From: an uncultured Bacteroidota bacterium
GTDB taxonomy: Bacteria; Bacteroidota; Bacteroidia; Chitinophagales; Chitinophagaceae
Assembly: GCA_903882805.1 (NCBI GenBank)
Contig: CAIRYK010000042.1
Span: 1-64,000, forward strand
Direction: 5' to 3'
DNA length: 64,000 nt
Position numbers and translations under genes: made by a program. Within the stretch, counting starts at the first letter, position 1, and each line of letters begins with the position of its first letter. Positions 57,989-64,000 of this stretch are shown one piece after another. Under the pieces are notes generated by a model, which ran no database searches, was not told the origin of the DNA, and saw only the letters and a program-made list of their open reading frames with translations.

Positions 57989-58786
57989 ATGGCATACACC
58001 CCACCCGAAATAAGAACCGTAAATGTGACCCGGTATGTAACGCCCCTGCGCGAGGGCGGGTCTATGCCGGCAATTGCAGAGGCCGACGACCAGTTTCTGT
58101 ATGTGCTTAAATTCAGAGGGGCAGGCCAAGGCCGCAAGGCGCTGATAGCCGAACTGATAGGTGGCGAAATAGCCCGGGCGCTGGGACTGAAAATGCCGGA
58201 AATAGTGTTTGCCGAACTCGATGCCGCTTTTGGCCGTACCGAACCTGATGAAGAAATACAAGACCTGCTCAAGGCCAGCGTAGGGCTGAATCTGGCAGTA
58301 CATTACCTATCTGGCTCGCTCACTTTCGACCCCGCAGTCACTACCGTAGACCCGCTACTTGCTTCGCAAATAGTATGGCTCGACTGCCTGCTGCTGAATG
58401 TAGACCGCACCTGCCGCAATACCAATATGCTGCTATGGCACAAAGAGTTGTGGCTCATAGACCATGGCGCATCGCTCTATTTTCACCACTCGTGGCAAAA
58501 CTGGCAAGAAAAAGCATCGATGCCCTTTGGGCTCATAAAAGACCATGTGTTGCTACCACAGGCGACAATGCTACCCGCCGCCGATGCCGACTACAGCCAA
58601 AAACTAACGCCCGAAATAATAACCAATATAGTAGCTCTCGTACCCGATGAGTGGCTGGTTACCGACTCACCATTTACTACTGCCGAAGAACACCGACAGG
58701 CTTACGTTTGGTTCCTGTCCACACGCATAGCCCATTCCGCCACCTTTGTAAAATCCGCCATAGATGCCAGAGCAACACTTATATGA
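57989..58786 (+). CDS. HipA-like kinase family protein
   Basis: A 265-residue protein with a HipA-type kinase core but without the N-terminal HipA domain. The ATP lysine is K41 in FLYVLKFRGAGQG, and the alphaC-like E55/E60 lies in ALIAELIGGEIARAL. The catalytic loop is LNVDRTCRNTNML (D139 and N144), and the metal-binding segment is LWLIDHGASLYF (D158). Full HipA has extra N- and C-terminal parts and the partner HipB; neither is here. Its gene overlaps the DUF3037 gene by 23 bases. The target of phosphorylation (tRNA synthetase, protein or small molecule) is unknown. The frame is intact. Confidence 0.85.
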   Translation: MAYTPPEIRTVNVTRYVTPLREGGSMPAIAEADDQFLYVLKFRGAGQGRKALIAELIGGEIARALGLKMPEIVFAELDAAFGRTEPDEEIQDLLKASVGLNLAVHYLSGSLTFDPAVTTVDPLLASQIVWLDCLLLNVDRTCRNTNMLLWHKELWLIDHGASLYFHHSWQNWQEKASMPFGLIKDHVLLPQATMLPAADADYSQKLTPEIITNIVALVPDEWLVTDSPFTTAEEHRQAYVWFLSTRIAHSATFVKSAIDARATLI

Positions 58787-59147
58787 GTATGCGGTGATAC
58801 GGATAACGCCAAAGGTAGAACGCGAAGAGTTTATGAATATAGGCGTGGTGGTTTATTGCGCCCGTAAAAAATACCTGAAAGCTAAAATCAGCAACGACCA
58901 CACCCGGTTGGCAGCTTTTGCACCGCATATAGATTGTGAAGAAATTAACGCCTTTATGACGGCTTTTGCCCGAATATGTGCAGGCGGTAAGCAAGCCGGC
59001 CCTATGGGAGCGCTACCTGCCGCCGAAAGGTTTAGGTGGCTTACGGCTACCCGTAGCACCATTGTGCAAACATCGAAAGTACACCCCGGCATGGCAGAAA
59101 ACCCCGATGAAGCGCTGGAACGACTGTATAACGAACTAGTAGCCTGA
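58764..59147 (+). CDS. DUF3037 family protein
   Basis: A 127-residue protein: YEYAVIRITPKVEREEFMNIGVVVYCARKKYLKAKI at the start, then GALPAAERFRWLTATRSTIVQTSKVHPG and DEALERLYNELVA at the end. The 'E-F-x-N-I-G-V-V-V' and 'R-F-R-W-L-T-A-x-R-S' segments define DUF3037. It is translated from a frame that starts inside the HipA-like gene, which points to coupled synthesis and a shared function. The role is not established; an inhibitor or adaptor of the kinase is one possibility. Confidence 0.85.
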   Translation: MPEQHLYEYAVIRITPKVEREEFMNIGVVVYCARKKYLKAKISNDHTRLAAFAPHIDCEEINAFMTAFARICAGGKQAGPMGALPAAERFRWLTATRSTIVQTSKVHPGMAENPDEALERLYNELVA

Positions 59148-59324
59148 CTTTAATGTACAAAAAGCAAAACTAACCAGCAGCATTACCGAACCCACCGCCA
59201 GCACATAGAGTGCTTTCTTCGGCAACCGGTTATCGGGCATAAAAATGGAGATAAACATCATTATTAGCCCAATAGCCAAAATAATACCGCCAATAAAGAA
59301 GAATGCAATGCCGATTTGACTCAT
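59136..59324 (-). CDS. Small two-span membrane protein
   Basis: 62 residues with two hydrophobic helices (IGIAFFFIGGIILAIGLIMMF and ALYVLAVGSVMLLVSFAFC) joined by a basic loop (DNRLPKKAL). Its 3' end overlaps the DUF3037 gene on the other strand by 12 bases. No homology recognised. The 59325-59595 gap is otherwise empty apart from a repeat fragment (ACTGCAATCGGAGATT near 59451) related to 20801-20817. Confidence 0.6.
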   Translation of the reverse strand: MSQIGIAFFFIGGIILAIGLIMMFISIFMPDNRLPKKALYVLAVGSVMLLVSFAFCTLKSGY

Positions 59325-59595
59325 TTCGGGAAACTAATTGTGGGGTTTGTTTTTTCAAATGTACGGGAAAATGGGAGTAGTTTTTGTAGAAGGAATTTGG
59401 AAAAGATGTGTGATAGCGATGAGAGGTAACAATGTATCAACCACACCTGCACTGCAATCGGAGATTACCCGGCTCAGGCTATGTAAGTCCACTCTTCATC
59501 TTACCTTGTCATATCGCACGTATGGGTAAGCCCCGCTCAGCAACCTTGTCCTTGAGAAAAAAATCGACTATTTTGAATTGAGGCGCCAATAATGC

Positions 59596-60240
59596 TTACT
59601 GTGTCGCCGGCAACTCAGCATCGACTGGATACCACGGCGCTACACAGTCAGAACTTACTGACATGAGTAGTATTTTGCGCTTTGTATTTTTCATGACGCA
59701 ATCGGTTATTTTCTGCACAGCGCCTTCGTTGATATAGGATGATGTCATCCACTTCGCCCAACAAAAGACTACAATGTAATCATAGCCCTGCGTCTGTTGC
59801 CAGGTAAAATTTGTTATAAATGTAGTAGAAGTTTTAAGATCGGAAACAAACGTAGTGTCGGTGATCTTATGGTTGTACTTACTATGCGAGAAATTGAAAT
59901 CGTCGCATATGTAGTTGGCAATATCAAAATAGCAAGAGCCTTTGTAATTACCGTAGTTTATGTCAACGATATTCATTTTTGAGTCGAAGATGAATATCGT
60001 TCCCGGAGCGAACAGGCGAAAGACCTTTTCGTAGCCTATTGTATCTTTTGCTACAAGCAATTCACCCAATATATTTTGCTGTTTAGCAAAATCTAAAATA
60101 GATTGCTGAGTTTCGTGCTTGGCTGGAATATAGGAAGCTTTGAATTTCTTTATCTGATTTAAACGAACGAAATAAAGCGCTGCAGCCGTGGCTACAAGAA
60201 ATAATACTATACCAAGAACCCACTTCATCCATTTTTTCAT
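59596..60240 (-). CDS. Membrane-anchored protein of unknown function
   Basis: A 214-residue protein with an N-terminal anchor (KWVLGIVLFLVATAAALYFV, about 6-25) and a soluble part outside. Segments YDYIVVFCWAKWMTSSY and RKILLMSVSSDC resemble strand-helix units of a thioredoxin-like fold, but the CxxC is missing (C-W-A-K instead). The relation is tentative. It stands alone. Confidence 0.65.
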   Translation of the reverse strand: MKKWMKWVLGIVLFLVATAAALYFVRLNQIKKFKASYIPAKHETQQSILDFAKQQNILGELLVAKDTIGYEKVFRLFAPGTIFIFDSKMNIVDINYGNYKGSCYFDIANYICDDFNFSHSKYNHKITDTTFVSDLKTSTTFITNFTWQQTQGYDYIVVFCWAKWMTSSYINEGAVQKITDCVMKNTKRKILLMSVSSDCVAPWYPVDAELPATQ

Positions 60241-60447
60241 AAACTAAGCCACTGCGTTTTACTTGTGGATGAAGATAGCAAAAAATTACAATCCACCTTA
60301 CTTTTCGTTCATGGTAAGGCATTTACAGCTAAACGCAGTTACAGGTATTTGCCGGGCCATCAATCCCATTCATCCCAGATTTGCGAAAGTGCGCATAAAC
60401 CAAGAAGACACCAATATAAATAACAACCTACACAGTTAAGGGTATTC

Positions 60448-60515
60448 TACGCTTGCGCGGTAGCAAATCTCTGATTGGCGAATGTGAGTGCATATTGAGT
60501 AGACTATATCAAACT
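60448..60515. repeat. REP fragment related to 20820-20899
   Basis: CTACGCTTGCGCGGTAGCAA then ATCTCTGATTGGCGAATGTG, matching the reverse complement of the right arm of the REPIN at 20820-20899. It continues into the spacer of that element (AGTAGACTATATC). Only one arm is present, so this is a decayed singlet. Confidence 0.7.
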
Positions 60516-60803
60516 ACATGCATTCAGAACCATTACCAATACTATTTATATATGCCAATTTGCTAAAGGCAACAACCCAGGTACATTATTGTGTATTGCA
60601 TTTGCACTACTGTAAATGTAATGTTCGGGTAGTTCTACCCAACCTGCCCGAATAGGGGGAGATCAAGACCGGGGATGAATCCGGTAACTCGCTCGCCCCC
60701 CAATAGTCCCAATAAGGACATCCCCCCTTGGCGATATACGCCGCCATCCTACTCCAAACTATAAATACCACTAAAGTGTAATCAAACCACATTGATTATC
60801 AAC

Positions 60804-60811
60804 TACTTTTG
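60804..60811 (+). promoter_or_regulatory. Promoter -7 box TACTTTTG
   Basis: Exact TAnnTTTG match, 71 bases before the ATG at 60883. The rest of the 60241-60882 gap has a GC-rich inverted region near 60620-60740 and no gene I can support. Confidence 0.5.
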
Positions 60812-60882
60812 GCATGTTGAATTTTATTAATTGTCACAATCGAATCACCAGCAATAATCAATTATTTAAAAAACCAATTCAT

Positions 60883-61365
60883 ATGCGAAAACTATTCTTA
60901 TTTACCGCCATTCTCCTGGCATCATGCTTCAGCGCCTATGCAGACAACATGAGTACTTTCTTTGACCAGCTCAATGTATTGATAGCCAAGGCAGAAACCG
61001 ATCATTTCAGCAGCATTAAAGGCATCCTTACTTCAACTGACGAAAATGGTGTAAAATCTTATACTTCCAAGTTACCACTAACCTACTTCAAGCTCATCAT
61101 CACAGAAAAGGGTGAAGGGCGATTCATTACTGCTATAAGTATAAACGAGAAGGAAGCAGGAAGTTTTATTGGCGGACTTCTGGACGCAGGGTTCCGTTCC
61201 TTGAATGGTATTGCACTTGATAAGCAAAGTGATTATAAGGCCGCCAATCCAAGTGCATGCACTAAATATTCATCAGCAACATTATTAAAAAAAACTGGCT
61301 CATCCGTAAATGTGTTAGTGATGAAATCTAATACTGATGCAAGTTATTCAATCATGATTCTTTAA
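60883..61365 (+). CDS. Exported protein of unknown function
   Basis: 160 residues from ATG 60883, with signal peptide RKLFLFTAILLASCFSAYAD. The 23 residues upstream in the frame are not signal-like. The mature part contains FFDQLNVLIAKAETDHFSSIKG and an AITINEKEAGSFIGGLLDAG-like region, then a C-terminal strand VNVLVMKSNTDASYSIMIL. First of four exported genes on this strand. Confidence 0.7.
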   Translation: MRKLFLFTAILLASCFSAYADNMSTFFDQLNVLIAKAETDHFSSIKGILTSTDENGVKSYTSKLPLTYFKLIITEKGEGRFITAISINEKEAGSFIGGLLDAGFRSLNGIALDKQSDYKAANPSACTKYSSATLLKKTGSSVNVLVMKSNTDASYSIMIL

Positions 61366-61418
61366 CCCGCAAACCATAGCCATTTTTATTATTTAACACA
61401 ATAATTACCGTTATCAAT

Positions 61419-62132
61419 ATGACACTATTACGCAAAACACTACTGATTACAACTACAATTTTTTGTTGTAATGTGATAATAGCTTTGGGACAATCCACAA
61501 AGACTACAAAAGGTAAAGGCAACAGAGATACAGACATCGCAAGGGATTCCCTCATACTTATACAAGTGGGTAACAAATATGGCTTTACCAACGATAAGGG
61601 CGAAGACATAATACCAACCATTTATGACAAAGCTTATCCTTTTGAGAGTGGCTTGTCGGCTGTAAGGTCGGGCCGCGGCAATGGCTTTATCGACAAAAAG
61701 GGAACGGTAGTTATTCCGTTGGTGTACGACATGACAGGCGACCATTTTTCCAGCGGATTGGTAAATGCGCAACAAAACAGAAAATGGGGCTATATCGACG
61801 AAAAGGGCAAGACAGTAATTCCTTTTACCTATGAGGATGCCTGGGTATTTCGCGAGGAACTTGCTTGCGTTAGCCTCAATGGCAAGTATGGATTTATTGA
61901 CAAGACAGGCAAGGTAGTAGTTCCGCTCCAATATGATATTACTTCGTTTGTTTTTAATAACGGACTGTCCGCAGTATCATTGAATGGCCGTTGGGGTGTT
62001 GTAAATACCAAAGGCAAGGAAGTAGTGCCTGCCATTTATGACGAAATTGTCAGTATTACAGATGGAAAAATAAAAATGACTCAAAAAGGCGTCTCTTACA
62101 TCTTCGACAAGAATGGAAAACCAGTGAAGTAA
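61419..62132 (+). CDS. Exported WG-repeat protein
   Basis: 237 residues with a signal peptide (LLITTTIFCCNVIIALGQ). About five and a half WG repeats, each reading W/Y-G-F/Y-x-D/N-x-K-G-x-x-V-I-P-x-x-Y-D (YGFTNDKGEDIIPTIYD, NGFIDKKGTVVIPLVYD, WGYIDEKGKTVIPFTYE, YGFIDKTGKVVVPLQYD, WGVVNTKGKEVVPAIYD). WG repeats are thought to form a beta-propeller- or solenoid-like binding surface. Ligand unknown. Confidence 0.9.
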   Translation: MTLLRKTLLITTTIFCCNVIIALGQSTKTTKGKGNRDTDIARDSLILIQVGNKYGFTNDKGEDIIPTIYDKAYPFESGLSAVRSGRGNGFIDKKGTVVIPLVYDMTGDHFSSGLVNAQQNRKWGYIDEKGKTVIPFTYEDAWVFREELACVSLNGKYGFIDKTGKVVVPLQYDITSFVFNNGLSAVSLNGRWGVVNTKGKEVVPAIYDEIVSITDGKIKMTQKGVSYIFDKNGKPVK

Positions 62133-62170
62133 TAGGCTTATACGTTATCAATAAACAAAATGTATCGTCA

Positions 62171-63307
62171 ATGAAAGTTGCAATAATTGTCTTTTGTGTG
62201 CTCCTTTTGCAATGTCCCACAAAAGCCCAGACCTCGTACACTACCTATAGCCGGGGGGCCAACTATACTGGAAGCAGCTCATTTGTGAATCCAGTTGTCA
62301 CAAAGACATATACTTTCCGCGAATATACCCCACCTCCCCGACCGAGCAATTATGAGTCCAAATCAAGCTACGGCGGTTCAAACTACAAGTCTGATAATTC
62401 GAGCGCTTCAAGCTCCAGCAGCAGAAACTCAAGCGCATCTACTACAAGGGAGGTTACAGCCGCCGACTACTTTTACGACGGAGAAAAAGAACTAAACAAG
62501 GGAAATTATGCTACCTCCATCAATTATTTCGATAAAGCTATTAGCATGTATCCCAGGCACTTTGAGGCATTCTGCAGTCGGGGCAATGCAAAGCTACAGC
62601 TCGGCAGAACGAGTGAGGCCATAAAAGATTACGACAAGTCTATCTATATTAATCCTAAGTTTCAGGTGGCGTATTTCAACCGGGCTCTGGCAAGTGAAGC
62701 GCTTGGTAATTGGGCAGGCGCTATCGAAGACTTTACCGAAGCGTTGACCATCAATCCTAATGACGCCGACGTTTACTGTTTCAGGGGTAATGCAAAAAAG
62801 CAAACCGAGCAAGCTGATGCGGCAATAGACGATTATAATAAAGCGATTGATATCAATCCAAAACACCATCGCGCATATTTCGAACGGGGGACCATAAAAT
62901 ACGAAAAAATGGAGAACGAGGCGGCTATGGAAGATTTTAGCAAGGCCATCAAGCTGTCGGGGCAGATTGCAGATTATTATTATGGTCGTGGAGAAATTTA
63001 TACCAGACTGAAGGATGAACGTAACAGCGTGAAAGACTTTAATAAAGCAATTGCCATTGATCCTGATTATGTATTGGCATATGCTTCCAGGGGGTTGGTT
63101 CGGCTAAAGCATGAAGATTTTTCAAAAGCTGAAGAAGACTTTAGCAAGGCTATCGAGCTGCGACCGAAGGTAGGCGCTTACTATAGCTGCAGAGCTTTAG
63201 CGCGTGTATACAACAATGACCGCGCAAAGGGATGTGAAGACCTAATGATGGCAAAACGACTGGGAATCAATTCCATTGACGATCTCATAGCAAAGTATTG
63301 CAATTAA
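62171..63307 (+). CDS. Exported TPR-repeat protein
   Basis: 378 residues with signal peptide KVAIIVFCVLLLQCPTKAQ. Residues 45-95 are a serine-rich, low-complexity linker (SNYESKSSYGGSN...SSSSRNSSAST). Residues 97-350 hold about seven TPRs with the pattern A-x-x-x-Y-D-K-A-I-x-I/L-x-P (YFDKAISMYPRHFEAFCSRGN, YDKSIYINPKFQVAYFNRA, FTEALTINPNDADVYCFRGN, and so on). It is a scaffold for protein-protein contact in the periplasm or on the surface. It lies 38 bases after the WG-repeat gene and may be in one operon with it. Confidence 0.92.
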   Translation: MKVAIIVFCVLLLQCPTKAQTSYTTYSRGANYTGSSSFVNPVVTKTYTFREYTPPPRPSNYESKSSYGGSNYKSDNSSASSSSSRNSSASTTREVTAADYFYDGEKELNKGNYATSINYFDKAISMYPRHFEAFCSRGNAKLQLGRTSEAIKDYDKSIYINPKFQVAYFNRALASEALGNWAGAIEDFTEALTINPNDADVYCFRGNAKKQTEQADAAIDDYNKAIDINPKHHRAYFERGTIKYEKMENEAAMEDFSKAIKLSGQIADYYYGRGEIYTRLKDERNSVKDFNKAIAIDPDYVLAYASRGLVRLKHEDFSKAEEDFSKAIELRPKVGAYYSCRALARVYNNDRAKGCEDLMMAKRLGINSIDDLIAKYCN

Positions 63308-63384
63308 ACATGATGTCAACTTAACAGATGCACAGCGCCCGCTATTCCAAACTTTAATATACAATGCACAAAAACTAAGCTAAA

Positions 63385-63903
63385 ATGAAACAACTGCTCA
63401 CGCCTCTTTTTCTTGTTTGTTTATCATCATTCTCCAATTCACTCTACGCACAAGCTATTGTCGAGTTTAAATTAGAGGGAAAAACATACAGGCTGAATAA
63501 TTCTACTGCGACACTCGCAAAAAATCAGGAAAACCTTTATGGCCTAACAATTTCGGCAAATGATGATAGCAACAGCGTTGTCAGTATATATTTAGTAGAC
63601 CGGATGAGCGCCATGCCTAAGCTAAGAATGACGGATCCGCCTATGTCTGTGGGCGTTAAGTACAAGCCGGCAGCTGGCATGAATGAGGCAAGCACAGTTG
63701 TCCGGTTTCCTAAGAACGCAAAAACTTATGGAAGCAGCCAGAAATACGGTGGCGCTTGTTTGGTAAACCTCGCTACCCTGAGCGAAAAATTAAAGACCGT
63801 GAGCGGAACCTTTGAAGGAACTATAACGCCCATTGTGAACGGATCTGTACCAGGAAATACCCTTCAAATCAGTGGCCGATTTACAGATGTTCCATTGAAA
63901 TAA
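63385..63903 (+). CDS. Exported protein of unknown function
   Basis: 172 residues with signal peptide (LFLVCLSSFSNSLYAQ). The mature part is beta-rich: AIVEFKLEGKTYRLNNSTATL, NSVVSIYLVDRMSA, VKYKPAAGMNEASTVVRFP, SGTFEGTITPIVNG, and ends TLQISGRFTDVPLK. It resembles small beta-sandwich proteins seen near TPR or WG proteins in this phylum. No motif. The final 97 bases of the window hold no gene I can support. Confidence 0.72.
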   Translation: MKQLLTPLFLVCLSSFSNSLYAQAIVEFKLEGKTYRLNNSTATLAKNQENLYGLTISANDDSNSVVSIYLVDRMSAMPKLRMTDPPMSVGVKYKPAAGMNEASTVVRFPKNAKTYGSSQKYGGACLVNLATLSEKLKTVSGTFEGTITPIVNGSVPGNTLQISGRFTDVPLK

Positions 63904-64000
63904 TGGACACCTATCCAGTTAAAGTCGACTATTCCCACTTTCCTTAAAAATGGGAACAGGTAACCTAACCCCTATCCTCCCCTTACCTCCTCCAACCGCT

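Noticed and set aside
60620-60740. GC-rich inverted stretch near 60.7 kb considered as a structured RNA or riboswitch
   Set aside because: Only short pairings (for example CGGGTA/TACCC) were visible, with no known riboswitch core and no downstream metabolic gene. No call was made.
62295-62495. Plus-strand frame inside the TPR gene
   Set aside because: It lies in another frame of the serine-rich linker; no independent start context.
1-64000. tRNA, rRNA, CRISPR array, prophage or insertion sequence
   Set aside because: I saw no cloverleaf-like cluster with a T-loop, no regularly spaced repeats, and no integrase, transposase or phage structural gene. Short tRNAs could be missed without a scan.

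Overview
The window looks like chromosomal DNA of a Bacteroidota bacterium, most likely from the order Chitinophagales. The evidence is: a TonB-dependent receptor with a carboxypeptidase-like N-terminal domain, a type IX secretion (T9SS) sorting tail, an FtsX-DUF3098 pair, a KdnB-type LPS enzyme, and at least 29 copies of the phylum's promoter -7 box (TAnnTTTG), often only a few bases before the start codon. I see no rRNA, tRNA, CRISPR array, prophage or transposase gene. Most of the window is ordinary core and accessory chromosome with short intergenic repeats.

Layout. 1-5 kb: exported unknowns, a membrane thioredoxin, an alpha/beta hydrolase and a ParE/RelE toxin-antitoxin pair. 5-12 kb: rRNA methyltransferase, KdsA, a second toxin-antitoxin pair, a Y-family polymerase and LepA. 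12-19 kb: CAP protein, glycosyltransferase, histidine kinase, a class D beta-lactamase homologue, LpxD and a cold-shock protein. 19-24 kb: NHL-repeat T9SS cargo, a 0.7-kb block of palindromic repeats, and a TonB receptor beside a DUF3347 lipoprotein. 24-36 kb: ABC-F ATPase, exported unknowns, RNase HII, FtsX-DUF3098, 3-hydroxyanthranilate dioxygenase, a CorC-type protein, a frameshifted DUF1801 gene and a PrsW-like protease. 37-41 kb: a tight seven-gene operon, preceded by a DUF2892 gene, carrying four rhodanese domains, two thioredoxin domains and a CoA-disulfide reductase. 41-50 kb: a GreA-like factor, UvrA, repeats, toxin-antitoxin remnants, two paralogous GldM-C-like exported proteins, RlmN and KdnB. 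50-59 kb: TPR histidine kinase, BNR-repeat protein, FeoB, a VOC-VOC-GNAT fusion and a HipA-like kinase overlapping a DUF3037 gene. 60-64 kb: a run of exported unknowns with WG and TPR repeats.

The genes that clearly belong together are: (i) the sulfur/thiol relay operon at 37.3-41.2 kb; (ii) LPS assembly, shared by dispersed kdsA, lpxD and kdnB, where kdnB suggests 8-amino-Kdo; (iii) genome maintenance (Pol IV, UvrA, RNase HII); (iv) the HipA-like/DUF3037 pair. Six toxin-antitoxin loci are visible but only two are intact. The others are an antitoxin-like frame without an ATG, an orphan antitoxin, an antitoxin with a truncated partner, and a toxin broken by one in-frame stop codon. The repeats include two REPIN-like inverted doublets, a block inverted between 1-79 and 20923-21001, and a dispersed pyrimidine/purine repeat found three times just upstream of promoters.

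Start codons were moved from the longest frame wherever a signal peptide, family alignment or promoter position argued for it. All family names come from recognising motifs by eye; no database search was run.
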